Below the pieces are notes generated by a model. It was not told the DNA's origin, made no database searches, and saw nothing but the letters and a program-made list of their open reading frames with translations. A stretch of DNA of 50,453 nucleotides from Rhizobiales bacterium UBA1912. GTDB lineage: Bacteria; Pseudomonadota; Alphaproteobacteria; Rhizobiales; Devosiaceae. Below are positions 7,377-18,153 of the stretch, piece after piece (positions within the stretch are counted from its first letter, which is position 1; each line of letters opens with the position of its first letter). The position numbers and the translations under genes were made by a program. Location of the stretch: assembly GCA_002337455.1 (NCBI GenBank), contig DDGC01000004.1, positions 273,762-324,214 of the forward strand, written 5' to 3'.

Positions 7377-9110
7377 TTACGGATTGTAGGTTACGGTGCC
7401 GGCATCATGGGCTGCGCGGCAATCGCTGGCATCTGCCAGCATGTTGGATTCGAGCAGTTCAAGTGCACCGCCACGGCCCTGGAAGCGGGGATCGTCGCAC
7501 ACACCGTCATAGGCCGATACGCTTGAATCGTCGCCGAAGTTGATGCGGAAGTCACCGTTCGAACCGTTTTCGGCAAGCGTCACGGTGCCCTCGGTGTAGG
7601 CGCTCGAGCAATCGGTGGCGTCGGCCATCAGATGGTCGTCCAGCGCAACGCCAACGCCCGGGCCGGTGAAGCGCGGATCGTCGCATTCGGCGTCGTTGGA
7701 ATAGTTGCCGGAGTCATCGCCGAAATCGATGCCGTCGATGACGACGGCGCTGTCGCCCGTATAGGTCACGATGCCGGCTTCAAGAGCTTCGCGGCAATCT
7801 GTGGCGTCGGCCAGCCGGTGGCTGTCGAGACCGCCGCCGAAACGTGGGTCGTCGCATTCACCGTCATTGGCCCAATTGCCCGAGTCATCGCCAAAGTCGA
7901 TGTCGCCGATTGAGACATCGCTGCCCGCGTTGTCGGTTGTCTCGTATGTCACGGTGCCGGCTTCATAAGCTTCACGGCAATCTGTAGCGTCTGCCATCAG
8001 ATGGCTGTCGAGGCTGCCGCCGAAGCGCGGGTCGTCGCATTCGCCGTCATTTGCCCAGTTGCCGGAATTGTCCCCGAAGTCGATATCGTCGATTGAGACA
8101 TCGCTTCCGGTATTGTCGGGTGCTTGGTAGGTCACGGTGCCGGCTTCATAGGCTTCTCGGCAATCTGTAGCGTCGGCCATCAGATGGCTGTCGAGGTTGC
8201 CGCCGAAGCGCGGATCGTCACATTCGCCGTCATTTGCCCAAGTGCCCGAATCATCGCCGAAGTCAATCTCGCCGGTCGACACGTCGTTTCCGGCATCGTT
8301 GCGCGCGTCATAGGTCACTTCGCCCGCCTCATAAGCGGTGCGGCAGTCTGTGGCGTCGGCCAGTTCGTGGCTGGTGAGCGAACCGCCAAAGCGGGGGTCA
8401 TCACATTCGCCATCATTGGCCCACGTGCCTGTGTCATCACCAAAGTCGATTTCACCGGGTGTGGCGGTGGTGCCGGCATCGCCCGGCGCTGTGTAGGTGA
8501 CTTCGCCCGCCTCGTAAGCGGTGCGGCAGTCTGTGGCGTCGGCCAGTTCATGGCTGTCGAGCATGCCGCCGAACCGGGGGTCATCGCACTCGTTGTCATT
8601 TGCCCAGGCGCCTGAATCGTCGCCAAAATCGATGTCACCGTCCGGCTGCACCGCACCACTGACCTCGTTGGACGGAGAGAAGGTGACGTCGCCGGCTTCA
8701 TATGCGGTGCGGCAGTCTGTGGCATCGGCCAGAAGGTGGCTATCGAGCGTACCGCCAAAGCGGGGGTCGTCGCACTCGTTGTCATTGGCCCAAACGCCCG
8801 AGTCATCGCCGAAATCTATTTCGGCCGCATCTTCGGACCCTGCATCGGCGGCGGGTGCGTCGGTGGCAGCAAGAGTTATTTCTCCCGCCTCAAAGGCGGC
8901 CTGGCAGTCGGCTGCGTCGCGCATTTCATCGACCGGACTGCGGATAAGCGCGGCACCGGGGCCCTCAAAGCGCGGATCGTCGCACTGATCGTCATCGGCC
9001 CAAGTGCTCGAATTGTCGCCGAAATCGATGTCCTGGGCCAGCGCTGGCGCGCCAAGCGCAAGAGCGAGGGCGAGCGCGGCGCTGCCCATCATCAACCTTG
9101 TTGCTTTCAT
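7377..9110 (-). CDS. Secreted protein of nine tandem cysteine-containing acidic repeats, function unknown
   Basis: The chosen ATG at 9110 (MKATRLMMG) gives 577 residues and starts a clean signal peptide ending near ALA-Q at residue 25; a GAGGGA site lies upstream. Almost the whole mature protein is nine repeats of 55-70 residues, starting near residues 27, 97, 159, 220, 281, 342, 403, 461 and 523. Each repeat opens with (D/E)IDFGDDSG, then WANDGECDDPRF and later ADATDCR. That gives two cysteines per repeat (18 in all) and many aspartates. The pattern suggests one disulfide per repeat and possibly metal (Ca2+) binding, but this is inference. There is no catalytic domain or C-terminal anchor. 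The protein is predicted to be exported, to periplasm or surface. It follows the EamA gene by 16 bases on the same strand. I do not recognise a characterised family. Confidence 0.9.
   Translation of the reverse strand: MKATRLMMGSAALALALALGAPALAQDIDFGDNSSTWADDDQCDDPRFEGPGAALIRSPVDEMRDAADCQAAFEAGEITLAATDAPAADAGSEDAAEIDFGDDSGVWANDNECDDPRFGGTLDSHLLADATDCRTAYEAGDVTFSPSNEVSGAVQPDGDIDFGDDSGAWANDNECDDPRFGGMLDSHELADATDCRTAYEAGEVTYTAPGDAGTTATPGEIDFGDDTGTWANDGECDDPRFGGSLTSHELADATDCRTAYEAGEVTYDARNDAGNDVSTGEIDFGDDSGTWANDGECDDPRFGGNLDSHLMADATDCREAYEAGTVTYQAPDNTGSDVSIDDIDFGDNSGNWANDGECDDPRFGGSLDSHLMADATDCREAYEAGTVTYETTDNAGSDVSIGDIDFGDDSGNWANDGECDDPRFGGGLDSHRLADATDCREALEAGIVTYTGDSAVVIDGIDFGDDSGNYSNDAECDDPRFTGPGVGVALDDHLMADATDCSSAYTEGTVTLAENGSNGDFRINFGDDSSVSAYDGVCDDPRFQGRGGALELLESNMLADASDCRAAHDAGTVTYNP
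7380..9032 (-). repeat. Nine in-frame tandem coding repeats (about 183 bp each in the middle)
   Basis: Repeats 3-6 are each exactly 61 codons. Copies 5 and 6 are close to identical at DNA level over long stretches, which indicates duplication more recent than the outer copies. Copies 1, 8 and 9 are the most diverged and carry a longer insertion between the first cysteine motif and ADATDC. This pattern fits expansion of the middle by unequal recombination. Confidence 0.88.
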
Positions 9111-9126
9111 GAAAATCTCGTCCCTC

Positions 9127-10086
9127 TTACTGGCCGGTTTGCACCGCGCTTTTCGGTTGAGTTGTGAGCCGAGTGAACAGCAAAATCCCACAAATTACCA
9201 GTGCCGTTCCCAGGCCGTGAATCGGTGTAAATGGCTCACCGAGAATGAAAATGGCCAGAATAATGGTCAAAATGGGGGAGATGTTGCCAAACACTGCGGT
9301 TCGTTCTGCACCCACCATACCGATGGCTGCTGCGATGATGGAAACCGGGGCGACGGTTGCTGCGAGCGCCAGGGCCAGGAGGATCGAAAACGCCTCCGGA
9401 GGGATTGCCAGCCCGGACAGGGGATGGGTGATCAGGAAATGGATGAAAACCGCTCCTCCTGCCGCCGTCATGGCAATGGCTGTAAACAGCCTTGGGCCCA
9501 GCGTATCGATCAGCGGTTTTGCAAACAGCTGATAGAGCGCATAGGCAAGAGCGCTGGCCAGCGCGAACAGGGTGCCCGCAACGACCGTCTCGCCCTCGAT
9601 CACCATGTCGTGGCCAAAGATCACCCCGATGCCAAGATAAGCAAGGAGCGCGGCGCCCACGACGGAGGGCCTGAGCGGGCGGCGAAACAGAACAGCGCCC
9701 AGTATCAGCACCATGAACGGGTAGGTCAGCAACACCAGCCTGTTGAGCTGCGCCGTAATAAGATCGAGGCTGAGAAAGTCGAGAAAACTGGCACCATAAT
9801 AGCCAAGGATGCCGATGGCTGTCGCACCCGCGACCGAGCCGGCGGGTACGGGCCGGTTTGCATGACGGCCGCGTCCGGCGCGACGGTCGCGATACGCCAT
9901 CAAGCCCATCAATGCAAAAAACGGCGTCGCCAAAAGCATGCGCCAGGTCAGCGTGGTCAGGGCATCCAGCCCCTGCGCATAGGCGAGCTTTACGAAAATG
10001 CCCTTGGTGGCAAACAGGGCGGCGCCGAGCGCGGCGAGCGCGAGACCGACAAATTGGTCCCGATCGGATGAGGGGAGTGCAGACAT
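9127..10086 (-). CDS. EamA/DMT-family membrane transporter
   Basis: A 319-residue hydrophobic protein with about ten membrane segments arranged as two EamA repeats, the plan of the drug/metabolite transporter superfamily. Examples are VGLALAALGAALFATKGIF at the start of the first half and GTLFALASALAYALYQLF at the start of the second. Members export amino acids, metabolites or drugs, and the substrate cannot be read here. It lies 72 bases after xerC and 16 bases before the repeat-protein gene, all on the minus strand, so co-transcription with the repeat protein is possible. Confidence 0.88.
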   Translation of the reverse strand: MSALPSSDRDQFVGLALAALGAALFATKGIFVKLAYAQGLDALTTLTWRMLLATPFFALMGLMAYRDRRAGRGRHANRPVPAGSVAGATAIGILGYYGASFLDFLSLDLITAQLNRLVLLTYPFMVLILGAVLFRRPLRPSVVGAALLAYLGIGVIFGHDMVIEGETVVAGTLFALASALAYALYQLFAKPLIDTLGPRLFTAIAMTAAGGAVFIHFLITHPLSGLAIPPEAFSILLALALAATVAPVSIIAAAIGMVGAERTAVFGNISPILTIILAIFILGEPFTPIHGLGTALVICGILLFTRLTTQPKSAVQTGQ

Positions 10087-10158
10087 TGAAAGAATACTGG
10101 CCAGGAAGGTGTCGGACGACCCTACACCCCGATCGCACCCAGCGCCATAGACCGCGCT

Positions 10159-11088
10159 CTATCCGCGCGGGTGGGCAGCGCGGTAGGCCTCAACCAGCCG
10201 CTCGCCATCGATATGGGTATAGATTTGGGTGGTCGACAGCGACGCGTGGCCCAACAATTCCTGAATGGCCCGCAGATCTCCGCCTCTCGCGAGAAGATGG
10301 GTGGCAAATGAATGGCGCAGCGCGTGAGGGGTTGCCGATGCAGGGAGGCCCATCGCGCCGCGCAATTGCTCGAGCCGCAACTGGATAAGGCGGGGGCTGA
10401 GCGGGCCGCCACGGACGCCGCGGAACATGGGATTGTTGAGCGCGGTCGCGAAGGGGCAGAGGCGCAGATAGTCATCGATAGCGGCCCTGACCGGCGCGAT
10501 CAGGGGCACCAGCCGGACCTTGTTGCCCTTGCCGATAATCCGCAGTGTCGTGCCGTCGAGATCGGCTCGGGTCAGAGCCAGGGCTTCGGAAATGCGCAAC
10601 CCCGCGCCGTAGCACAGGGCAATTGCGGCGGCGTCGCGGGCTGCGACCCAGGGCCGGTCTTCCAACTCATGGATTGCCGGGCCGGCTCCTTTCGCCTCGG
10701 ATGCTGAAAGGGGCTTGGGCAGGGATCGCGGCAGTTTCGGCGTGCGAACGACCGAAAGCGCTTCGAGCGCCATGATGCCCTGGCGCTCGAGATAGGTGAA
10801 AAAGGATTTTATCCCCGACAGCGAACGGGCAAGGCTGCGCGAGCCGAGATTGTTGCGGCGGCGGGCGGCGAGAAATGCGCGCAGATCGGTCGGCCGGAGC
10901 GTTTTGAGATCGCCGATATCGACGGTTCCGCCGAGATGGGCGGACAAGAACACCATGAATTGGTCAACGTCGCGGCCGTAGGCGTCCAGCGTTTTGGGAG
11001 ACAATCGCCTGATCGTTGCAAGCTCACGCCGCCAGCCAGATATATGGCCGCGCAAGGCATCGGAAATGGCAAAGCCGGTATCGGTCAT
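10159..11088 (-). CDS. xerC: Tyrosine recombinase XerC
   Basis: Site-specific recombinase that, with XerD at dif, resolves chromosome dimers at the division septum. In 309 residues it shows the N-terminal SAM-like DNA-binding domain and the catalytic domain: Arg165 in GAGLRISEAL, the beta-hairpin lysine in GKGNK, HALRHSFATHLL (His255, Arg258), His281 in LLGHASLSTTQ, and the nucleophile Tyr290. It is divergent from priA, the common arrangement in this group, which argues for XerC rather than a mobile-element integrase. Confidence 0.93.
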   Translation of the reverse strand: MTDTGFAISDALRGHISGWRRELATIRRLSPKTLDAYGRDVDQFMVFLSAHLGGTVDIGDLKTLRPTDLRAFLAARRRNNLGSRSLARSLSGIKSFFTYLERQGIMALEALSVVRTPKLPRSLPKPLSASEAKGAGPAIHELEDRPWVAARDAAAIALCYGAGLRISEALALTRADLDGTTLRIIGKGNKVRLVPLIAPVRAAIDDYLRLCPFATALNNPMFRGVRGGPLSPRLIQLRLEQLRGAMGLPASATPHALRHSFATHLLARGGDLRAIQELLGHASLSTTQIYTHIDGERLVEAYRAAHPRG

Positions 11089-11147
11089 GGGGCGATGTTA
11101 GCCCAGATAGGTTACCAGAGCGCCAATTGGGGCTGGTCGAATCGCAT

Positions 11148-11176
11148 TTGACAATTATGGTGACCAGTGGTTGATC
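11148..11176 (+). promoter_or_regulatory. Candidate priA promoter
   Basis: A perfect -35 box TTGACA (11148-11153) is followed after 17 bases by a weak -10 (TTGATC) in the 119-bp gap between the divergent xerC and priA genes. Confidence 0.3.
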
Positions 11177-11207
11177 TCGTTTCGTTCTCCCAGTGCAAAG
11201 GCTCTCG

Positions 11208-13373
11208 ATGACACTCGGTCCGGTCGTGGCAGTGATGGTGGCGGTCGCCGTGGACGGCCCTTATTCCTATCGGGTTCCCGAGGGGGGTACGGTCGAACGC
11301 GGATCGATTGTCATCGTGCCGCTGGGTCCGCGCCCGACGCTCGGGGTGGTGTGGGGGGAGCCCAAGGACAATTTTGCCCATAATCGTCTCAAGGACATCG
11401 AGCACATCTTTGATGTGCCCGCGCTTTCCGAAGAGCTGTTGAAAACCATCGATTGGGTGGCGCGCTATACACTGGCCCAGCCGGGGATGGTGCTGCGCGG
11501 CGCTTTGCGCAGCCGCGAGGCCCTCGATCAGCCCCGCCCGCTGATTGCCTACAAGCGGGCCGGACCGGAGCCCGAGAGGATGACGGAAGCCCGGACGCGG
11601 GTGCTCTCTGTGATGGAGGACGGCTATCCCTGGGCCAAGCCAGCGCTGATCGGTGCCGCGGGGGTTTCGACGGCGGTGGTGGACGGGCTGGTCAAATCGG
11701 GCTGCTTGCAGCAGGTCGAAATCCCGGCCCCGCCACCCGTGTTGCCACCCGAGCCCGGGTTTGCGCCGGCAAAGCTTTCGGAGGCGCAACAGACCGCGCT
11801 CGACCAGATTCGGGCCCACGATACTGGCGGGTTTTCGGTGGCTCTACTCGACGGGATCACCGGCTCGGGCAAGACCGAAGTGTTTTTCGAGAGCGTGGCC
11901 GATATGTTGCGCACCGGAAAGCAGGTGGCAATCATCCTGCCCGAAATCGCCCTGACCCACACGTTTCTCGACAGGTTCGAAAAGCGGTTCGGCCAGCGGG
12001 CGGCCGAGTGGCATTCGGAAATGACGCCCGTTCAAAGGGCGCGCGTGTGGCGCGGGGTATTGACGGGCGAGGTTCGGGCGGTGATCGGGGCGCGCTCGGC
12101 GCTTTTCCTGCCGTTCCGCGAGCTGGGACTGCTGGTGCTCGATGAAGAGCATGATGGTGCTTTCAAGCAGGCCGACCGGGTCAATTATCATGGCCGGGAC
12201 ATGGCGGTGGTCCGCGCGTCGATGGCCGGGGCGCGGGTCATTTTGTCTTCCGCAACGCCCGCAGTCGAATCGCGCAACAATGGGGAGGTCGGCCGCTACG
12301 CGCATGTGCGGCTCGAAAGCCGGTTCGCCGATGCAACGCTACCGGACATCACGGCGCTCGATATGCGGGCGGAAGGACCGGAAAAGGGCCAATGGATTGC
12401 CCCCAGGCTGGCGCGGGCGGTGTTTGATGCGCTCGATCGCGGCGAGCAGGCGTTGTTGTTTCTCAACCGGCGCGGGTATGCGCCACTAACCCTTTGCCGG
12501 TCATGCGGGCATCAATATCAGTGCCCCGATTGCTCGACCTGGCTGGTCGAACACCGGTTCCGCGGTGTCCTGATGTGTCACCATTGCGGGCACGAAGAGC
12601 GCGCGCCCGAAGTGTGCAGTTCGTGCGGCGCCAGCGATTCGCTTGTTGCTGTAGGTCCGGGCATCGAGCGGCTGGCCGAAGAGGTTGCCGAACGATTCCC
12701 CGGGGCGCGGCCGGTGGTGTTGTCCTCGGACATGGGGTCGATGCGCCAGATTCGCGACCGGTTCGCCGAAATCGCGCGGGGCGAATACGACATCATCATC
12801 GGCACGCAATTGGTGGCCAAGGGGCACCATTTCGAAAAGCTCAGCCTCGTGGGCGTCATCGACGCCGATCTCGGGCTTGCGCATGGTGATCCGCGGGCCG
12901 CGGAAAAGACGTTTCAGATTCTGACGCAGGTTACAGGCCGCGCGGGGCGCGAATCGCGTTCGGGCAAGGCGTTCCTCCAGACCTACCATCCCGATCATCC
13001 GGTGATGAAGGCCATGGTGAGCGGAGACCGGGAAGGGTTTTATGCCCATGAGCTTGCCGTGCGGCGACAGGGTGGCCTGCCACCGTTCGGTCGGCTGGCG
13101 GCCCTGATTGTTTCAGGCAATGAGCACATTGAAACCATGGCGCTTGCGAGGGCTCTGATGGCCGCGGCACCACTTGCCGAAGGGGTCCGCCGTTTCGGAC
13201 CTGCCGATGCACCGGTCGCCATGGTGCGGGGGCGGCACAGGGTGCGAATTCTGGTCCAAAGTCCCAAGGAATTCGATCTATCGGGCTATGTCCGGTTCTG
13301 GCTGGAAACCGGTCCGCCGGCCAAGGGAAATCTACGTGTTCAGGTCGATATCGATCCGATGAGCTTTTATTGA
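11208..13373 (+). CDS. priA: Primosomal protein N' (replication restart helicase)
   Basis: 3'-to-5' superfamily 2 helicase that reloads the replisome at stalled forks. From the ATG at 11208 it is 721 residues; an AAGG site 7-8 bases upstream favours this over the GTG at 11193. The order is an N-terminal 3'-DNA-binding domain (LGPRPTLGVVWG), Walker A GITGSGKTE (about 216-224), DEEH (about 312-315), and a helicase C domain. The C domain is interrupted by the zinc region with eight cysteines (430, 433, 439, 442, 457, 460, 470, 473). All expected functional elements are intact. Confidence 0.96.
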   Translation: MTLGPVVAVMVAVAVDGPYSYRVPEGGTVERGSIVIVPLGPRPTLGVVWGEPKDNFAHNRLKDIEHIFDVPALSEELLKTIDWVARYTLAQPGMVLRGALRSREALDQPRPLIAYKRAGPEPERMTEARTRVLSVMEDGYPWAKPALIGAAGVSTAVVDGLVKSGCLQQVEIPAPPPVLPPEPGFAPAKLSEAQQTALDQIRAHDTGGFSVALLDGITGSGKTEVFFESVADMLRTGKQVAIILPEIALTHTFLDRFEKRFGQRAAEWHSEMTPVQRARVWRGVLTGEVRAVIGARSALFLPFRELGLLVLDEEHDGAFKQADRVNYHGRDMAVVRASMAGARVILSSATPAVESRNNGEVGRYAHVRLESRFADATLPDITALDMRAEGPEKGQWIAPRLARAVFDALDRGEQALLFLNRRGYAPLTLCRSCGHQYQCPDCSTWLVEHRFRGVLMCHHCGHEERAPEVCSSCGASDSLVAVGPGIERLAEEVAERFPGARPVVLSSDMGSMRQIRDRFAEIARGEYDIIIGTQLVAKGHHFEKLSLVGVIDADLGLAHGDPRAAEKTFQILTQVTGRAGRESRSGKAFLQTYHPDHPVMKAMVSGDREGFYAHELAVRRQGGLPPFGRLAALIVSGNEHIETMALARALMAAAPLAEGVRRFGPADAPVAMVRGRHRVRILVQSPKEFDLSGYVRFWLETGPPAKGNLRVQVDIDPMSFY

Positions 13374-13486
13374 ATGAAGAACTTGTCACGATGCGACATT
13401 TGCGACGCCCCAATTTGGCCGTGATGCGCTTGCGCGGCCGGTTTTGGCATGGTAAGGCCACCCCGGAATTCATGGGCAAGCCCTCG

Positions 13487-13516
13487 TTGGCGCTGTGCCC
13501 TGGCGATCCGAATATA
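13487..13516 (+). promoter_or_regulatory. Candidate promoter of the atpHAGDC operon
   Basis: TTGGCG (13487-13492) and AATATA (13511-13516) with an 18-base spacer lie in the 224-bp gap between priA and atpH. The match is only moderate. Confidence 0.3.
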
Positions 13517-13597
13517 AACAGAAAACACTATGCCGCCGCCGCCGATTATTGGCGATGACGACGATAAAGGGCGGGGCAAGCAGCGGGGTTACAAGGC

Positions 13598-14158
13598 TTG
13601 AGCGCACCACGATCCGTTCTGTCCAAGATTGCTCGGCCCTATGCGGCAGCGCTCTTTGATCTTGCCGGCGAAGGCAAGGTCGTTGAGGCCGTCGAAAAGG
13701 ACCTCGATGCCGTTGCGGGACTTATCGATTCTTCCGATGATTTTTCGCGGTTTCTGGTGAGCCCGACGATCACCACCGACGTCAAGAGCGCAGCGCTTGG
13801 TGCGATCCTCGACAAGGTCAAGCCGGTCGATCTGGTTGCCAATACGCTGAGGCTCGTGGCCAAAAATGGCCGGCTGTTCGCGCTTGCCGCAATCATCGCA
13901 GAGTTTAAGGCGCTTGCCGCCGACGCACGCAACGAAGTGAGCGCGGAAGTGACCTCCGCCGCTCCTTTGACCAAAGAACAGGAAAAAGAACTTGCCGGAG
14001 TCCTCAAGGACAAGGTCGGCAAGGACGTTTCCCTTATTACACGTGTCGATGAAAGCCTGATCGGCGGCCTTGTGGTCAAGGTCGGGAGCCAGATGATCGA
14101 TACCTCCCTCAAGACAAAACTTTCGGCCATGAAGATCGCCATGAAAGGGGTCAGCTAA
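13598..14158 (+). CDS. atpH: ATP synthase F1 delta subunit
   Basis: Delta subunit linking F1 to the peripheral stalk of the membrane ATP synthase. The 186-residue product has the family's N-terminal helical bundle (IARPYAAALFDLA) and C-terminal strand region (LIGGLVVKVGSQMIDTSLKTKL). The likely start is a TTG at 13598, since no suitable ATG precedes IARPYA in frame. Its stop overlaps the atpA start by one base (TAATG), indicating translational coupling. F0 genes are not nearby, as is usual for alphaproteobacteria. Confidence 0.95.
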   Translation: MSAPRSVLSKIARPYAAALFDLAGEGKVVEAVEKDLDAVAGLIDSSDDFSRFLVSPTITTDVKSAALGAILDKVKPVDLVANTLRLVAKNGRLFALAAIIAEFKALAADARNEVSAEVTSAAPLTKEQEKELAGVLKDKVGKDVSLITRVDESLIGGLVVKVGSQMIDTSLKTKLSAMKIAMKGVS

Positions 14159-15693
14159 TGGACATCAAAGCTGCGGAAATTTCCGCGATCCTCAAAGACC
14201 AGATCAAGGATTTCGGCAAGGAAGCCCAGGTTTCCGAAGTCGGTCAGGTTCTTTCGGTCGGTGACGGCATCGCGCGCGTCTTTGGCCTCGACAAGGTGCA
14301 GGCTGGTGAGCTCGTCGAATTCCCCGGCGGCATCAAGGGCATGGCGCTCAACCTGGAAGTCGACAACGTCGGTATCGTGATCTTCGGGTCCGACCGCGAT
14401 ATCAAGGAAGGCGACACCGTCAAGCGTACGGGTTCGATCGTCGACACTCCGGTTGGCAAGGGTCTTCTGGGCCGCGTCGTCGACGGTCTTGGCAATCCGA
14501 TCGATGGCAAAGGCCCGATCGAATACACCGAGCGCCGCCGCGTGGACGTCAAGGCGCCCGGTATTCTGCCCCGCAAGTCGGTGCATGAGCCGATGTCGAC
14601 AGGCCTTAAGGCCATCGACGCGCTGATCCCGATCGGCCGCGGCCAGCGCGAGCTGGTGATTGGCGATCGCCAGACCGGCAAGACCGCGATCATTCTCGAT
14701 ACTTTCCTCAACCAGAAGCCAGCCCATCAGGCCGAAGCTTCCGAAAGCGACAAGCTCTACTGCGTTTATGTCGCCGTCGGTCAGAAGCGCTCGACCGTTG
14801 CCCAGTTCGTCAAGATGCTGGAAGACAATGGCGCGCTCGAGTATTCGATCGTGGTTGCCGCTACCGCTTCCGATCCTGCTCCGATGCAGTTCCTGGCGCC
14901 GTTTACCGGTTGTGCGATTGGCGAATTTTTCCGCGACAATGGCATGCACGCCGTGATCGCTTATGACGATCTTTCCAAGCAGGCCGTCGCCTATCGTCAG
15001 ATGTCGCTCCTGCTGCGTCGTCCTCCCGGACGCGAAGCCTATCCGGGCGACGTTTTCTATCTTCACAGCCGCCTTCTCGAACGCGCTGCCAAGCTCAACG
15101 AAAATCACGGTTCGGGTTCGCTCACCGCTCTGCCGGTCATCGAAACCCAGGCCAACGACGTGTCGGCCTATATCCCGACTAACGTGATTTCGATCACAGA
15201 CGGCCAGATATTCCTTGAGACCAACCTGTTCTTCCAAGGTGTGCGTCCGGCTGTGAACGTGGGTCTGTCCGTGTCCCGCGTGGGTGGTTCGGCCCAGATC
15301 AAGGCCATGAAGCAGGTTGCCGGTTCATTGAAGGGCGAACTCAGCCAGTATCGCGAAATGGCCGCCTTCGCCCAGTTCGGTTCCGACCTCGATGCTGCAA
15401 CCCAGCGTCTTCTGAACCGTGGTGCGCGTCTGACCGAGCTTTTGAAGCAGCCCCAGTTCTCGCCGCTCAAGACCGAAGAGCAGGTTGCCGTGATCTTTGC
15501 GGGTGCCAATGGCTACCTGGACGATCTGCCGGTTCGCGGCGTTCAGCCCTTCGAGCAGGCCCTGCTTTCGCACCTGCGGAGCAAGCATGCCGACGTTCTT
15601 GGCGATATCGCCAAGGAGAAGGCTCTGAGCGATGGGATCAAAGAGCGCCTTGTTTCGGCTCTCGATGCTTTCAAGAAGACTTACACCGCCTAA
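14158..15693 (+). CDS. atpA: ATP synthase F1 alpha subunit
   Basis: Regulatory nucleotide-binding subunit alternating with beta in the F1 hexamer. The 511-residue product has the beta-barrel N-domain, Walker A GDRQTGKTA, and the alpha signature region around PGREAYPGDVFYLHSRLLERA. It has the full normal length and is translationally coupled to atpH. Confidence 0.98.
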   Translation: MDIKAAEISAILKDQIKDFGKEAQVSEVGQVLSVGDGIARVFGLDKVQAGELVEFPGGIKGMALNLEVDNVGIVIFGSDRDIKEGDTVKRTGSIVDTPVGKGLLGRVVDGLGNPIDGKGPIEYTERRRVDVKAPGILPRKSVHEPMSTGLKAIDALIPIGRGQRELVIGDRQTGKTAIILDTFLNQKPAHQAEASESDKLYCVYVAVGQKRSTVAQFVKMLEDNGALEYSIVVAATASDPAPMQFLAPFTGCAIGEFFRDNGMHAVIAYDDLSKQAVAYRQMSLLLRRPPGREAYPGDVFYLHSRLLERAAKLNENHGSGSLTALPVIETQANDVSAYIPTNVISITDGQIFLETNLFFQGVRPAVNVGLSVSRVGGSAQIKAMKQVAGSLKGELSQYREMAAFAQFGSDLDAATQRLLNRGARLTELLKQPQFSPLKTEEQVAVIFAGANGYLDDLPVRGVQPFEQALLSHLRSKHADVLGDIAKEKALSDGIKERLVSALDAFKKTYTA

Positions 15694-15729
15694 TTCCGGC
15701 GACCCGGCTGGCAAGGAGCTTTCGGCGCA

Positions 15730-16614
15730 ATGCCCTCTTTGAAAGACCTAAAAAACCGGATCAACTCGGTCAAATCGACCCAGAAGATCACCAAGGCCAT
15801 GCAGATGGTCGCGGCGGCCAAACTCCGCCGCGCCCAGGATGCAGCAGAATCTGCACGTCCCTACGCCGAGCGTATGGAAAAGGTTCTGGCCGGTCTTGGC
15901 GCAGCCTATGAAGGCCGTCCCGACGCGCCCGTTCTGCTTTCGGGCACCGGCCGGGATGACGTTCATCTCCTGGTGGTTGCGACTGGTGAGCGCGGATTGG
16001 CCGGCGGCTTCAACTCCTCGATCGCCCGCATGGCCCGCGAGCATGCCACAAAGCTTATCGCCGAGGGCAAGACGGTCAAGATCCTTACCGTGGGCAAGAA
16101 GGGCGCCGATATTTTGAAGCGCGGCCTTGCCAAGCATATGGGCGAGCAGATTTCCCTGCGGGACGTCAAGCAGCTCGGATATGCTACGGCGCAGGATATC
16201 GGCGCGAAGATACTGGCAATGTATGCAGATGGCGAATTCGATATCGCCACGCTTTTCTATTCGCGGTTCCAGTCGGTCATCTCGCAGGTGCCGACCGCGC
16301 AGCAGATCATTCCTGCCAAGTTTGAAAAGGCCGAAGGCGAAGCGCTCAAGGCCGGTTCTGCGATCTATGAGTATGAGCCAGATGAAGAGGCGCTGCTTGA
16401 AGATCTTCTGCCGCGTAATGTGAGCGTGCAGATTTTCCGGGCCCTGCTTGAGAACAACGCTTCATTCTTCGGCGCGCAGATGACCGCTATGGACAATGCG
16501 ACCCGCAATGCCGGTGAGATGATCACGAAGCTTCAGCTGAGCTACAACCGTCAGCGGCAGGCCCAGATCACCAAAGAACTGATCGAAATCATTTCGGGCG
16601 CCGAGGCGCTCTAG
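15730..16614 (+). CDS. atpG: ATP synthase F1 gamma subunit
   Basis: Central rotor shaft of F1. The 294-residue product starts MPSLKDLKNRINSVKSTQKI and ends with the long C-terminal helix containing MDNATRNAGEMI and YNRQRQAQIT, both gamma hallmarks. An AAGGAG site lies upstream of the ATG. Confidence 0.98.
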   Translation: MPSLKDLKNRINSVKSTQKITKAMQMVAAAKLRRAQDAAESARPYAERMEKVLAGLGAAYEGRPDAPVLLSGTGRDDVHLLVVATGERGLAGGFNSSIARMAREHATKLIAEGKTVKILTVGKKGADILKRGLAKHMGEQISLRDVKQLGYATAQDIGAKILAMYADGEFDIATLFYSRFQSVISQVPTAQQIIPAKFEKAEGEALKAGSAIYEYEPDEEALLEDLLPRNVSVQIFRALLENNASFFGAQMTAMDNATRNAGEMITKLQLSYNRQRQAQITKELIEIISGAEAL

Positions 16615-16630
16615 GGTAGAGTTAAAGTTA

Positions 16631-16679
16631 TCGCGCTCCCGCTGGAAACAAGTGCAGCCCACTTTTTCCCGGAACGCTC
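16631..16679 (-). repeat. 49-nt imperfectly palindromic intergenic repeat, copy B
   Basis: Reverse-oriented relative of the element at 922-970. It has the same length, the same ends (GAGCGTT and AGCGCGA), and the same internal GAAAAAGTGG and CACTT blocks, with substitutions elsewhere. It lies in the 83-bp gap between atpG and atpD, inside an operon, and ends just before the atpD ribosome-binding site. Confidence 0.6.
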
Positions 16680-16697
16680 TGGAAAGGACCAAGACCC

Positions 16698-18137
<1,440 letters not shown>

Positions 18138-18153
18138 TTGTGAATGAGATCGT

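Noticed and set aside
7380..9032. CRISPR array or non-coding satellite
   Set aside because: The repeats are long (about 183 bp), in frame, and diverge mainly at synonymous and linker positions; they are coding repeats.
10159..11088. Integrase of a mobile element
   Set aside because: Size, position beside priA and sequence pattern fit housekeeping XerC; no element ends are nearby.
14155..15237. Minus-strand ORF of 360 codons opposite atpA
   Set aside because: Antisense shadow of atpA, without recognisable domains or a start signal.
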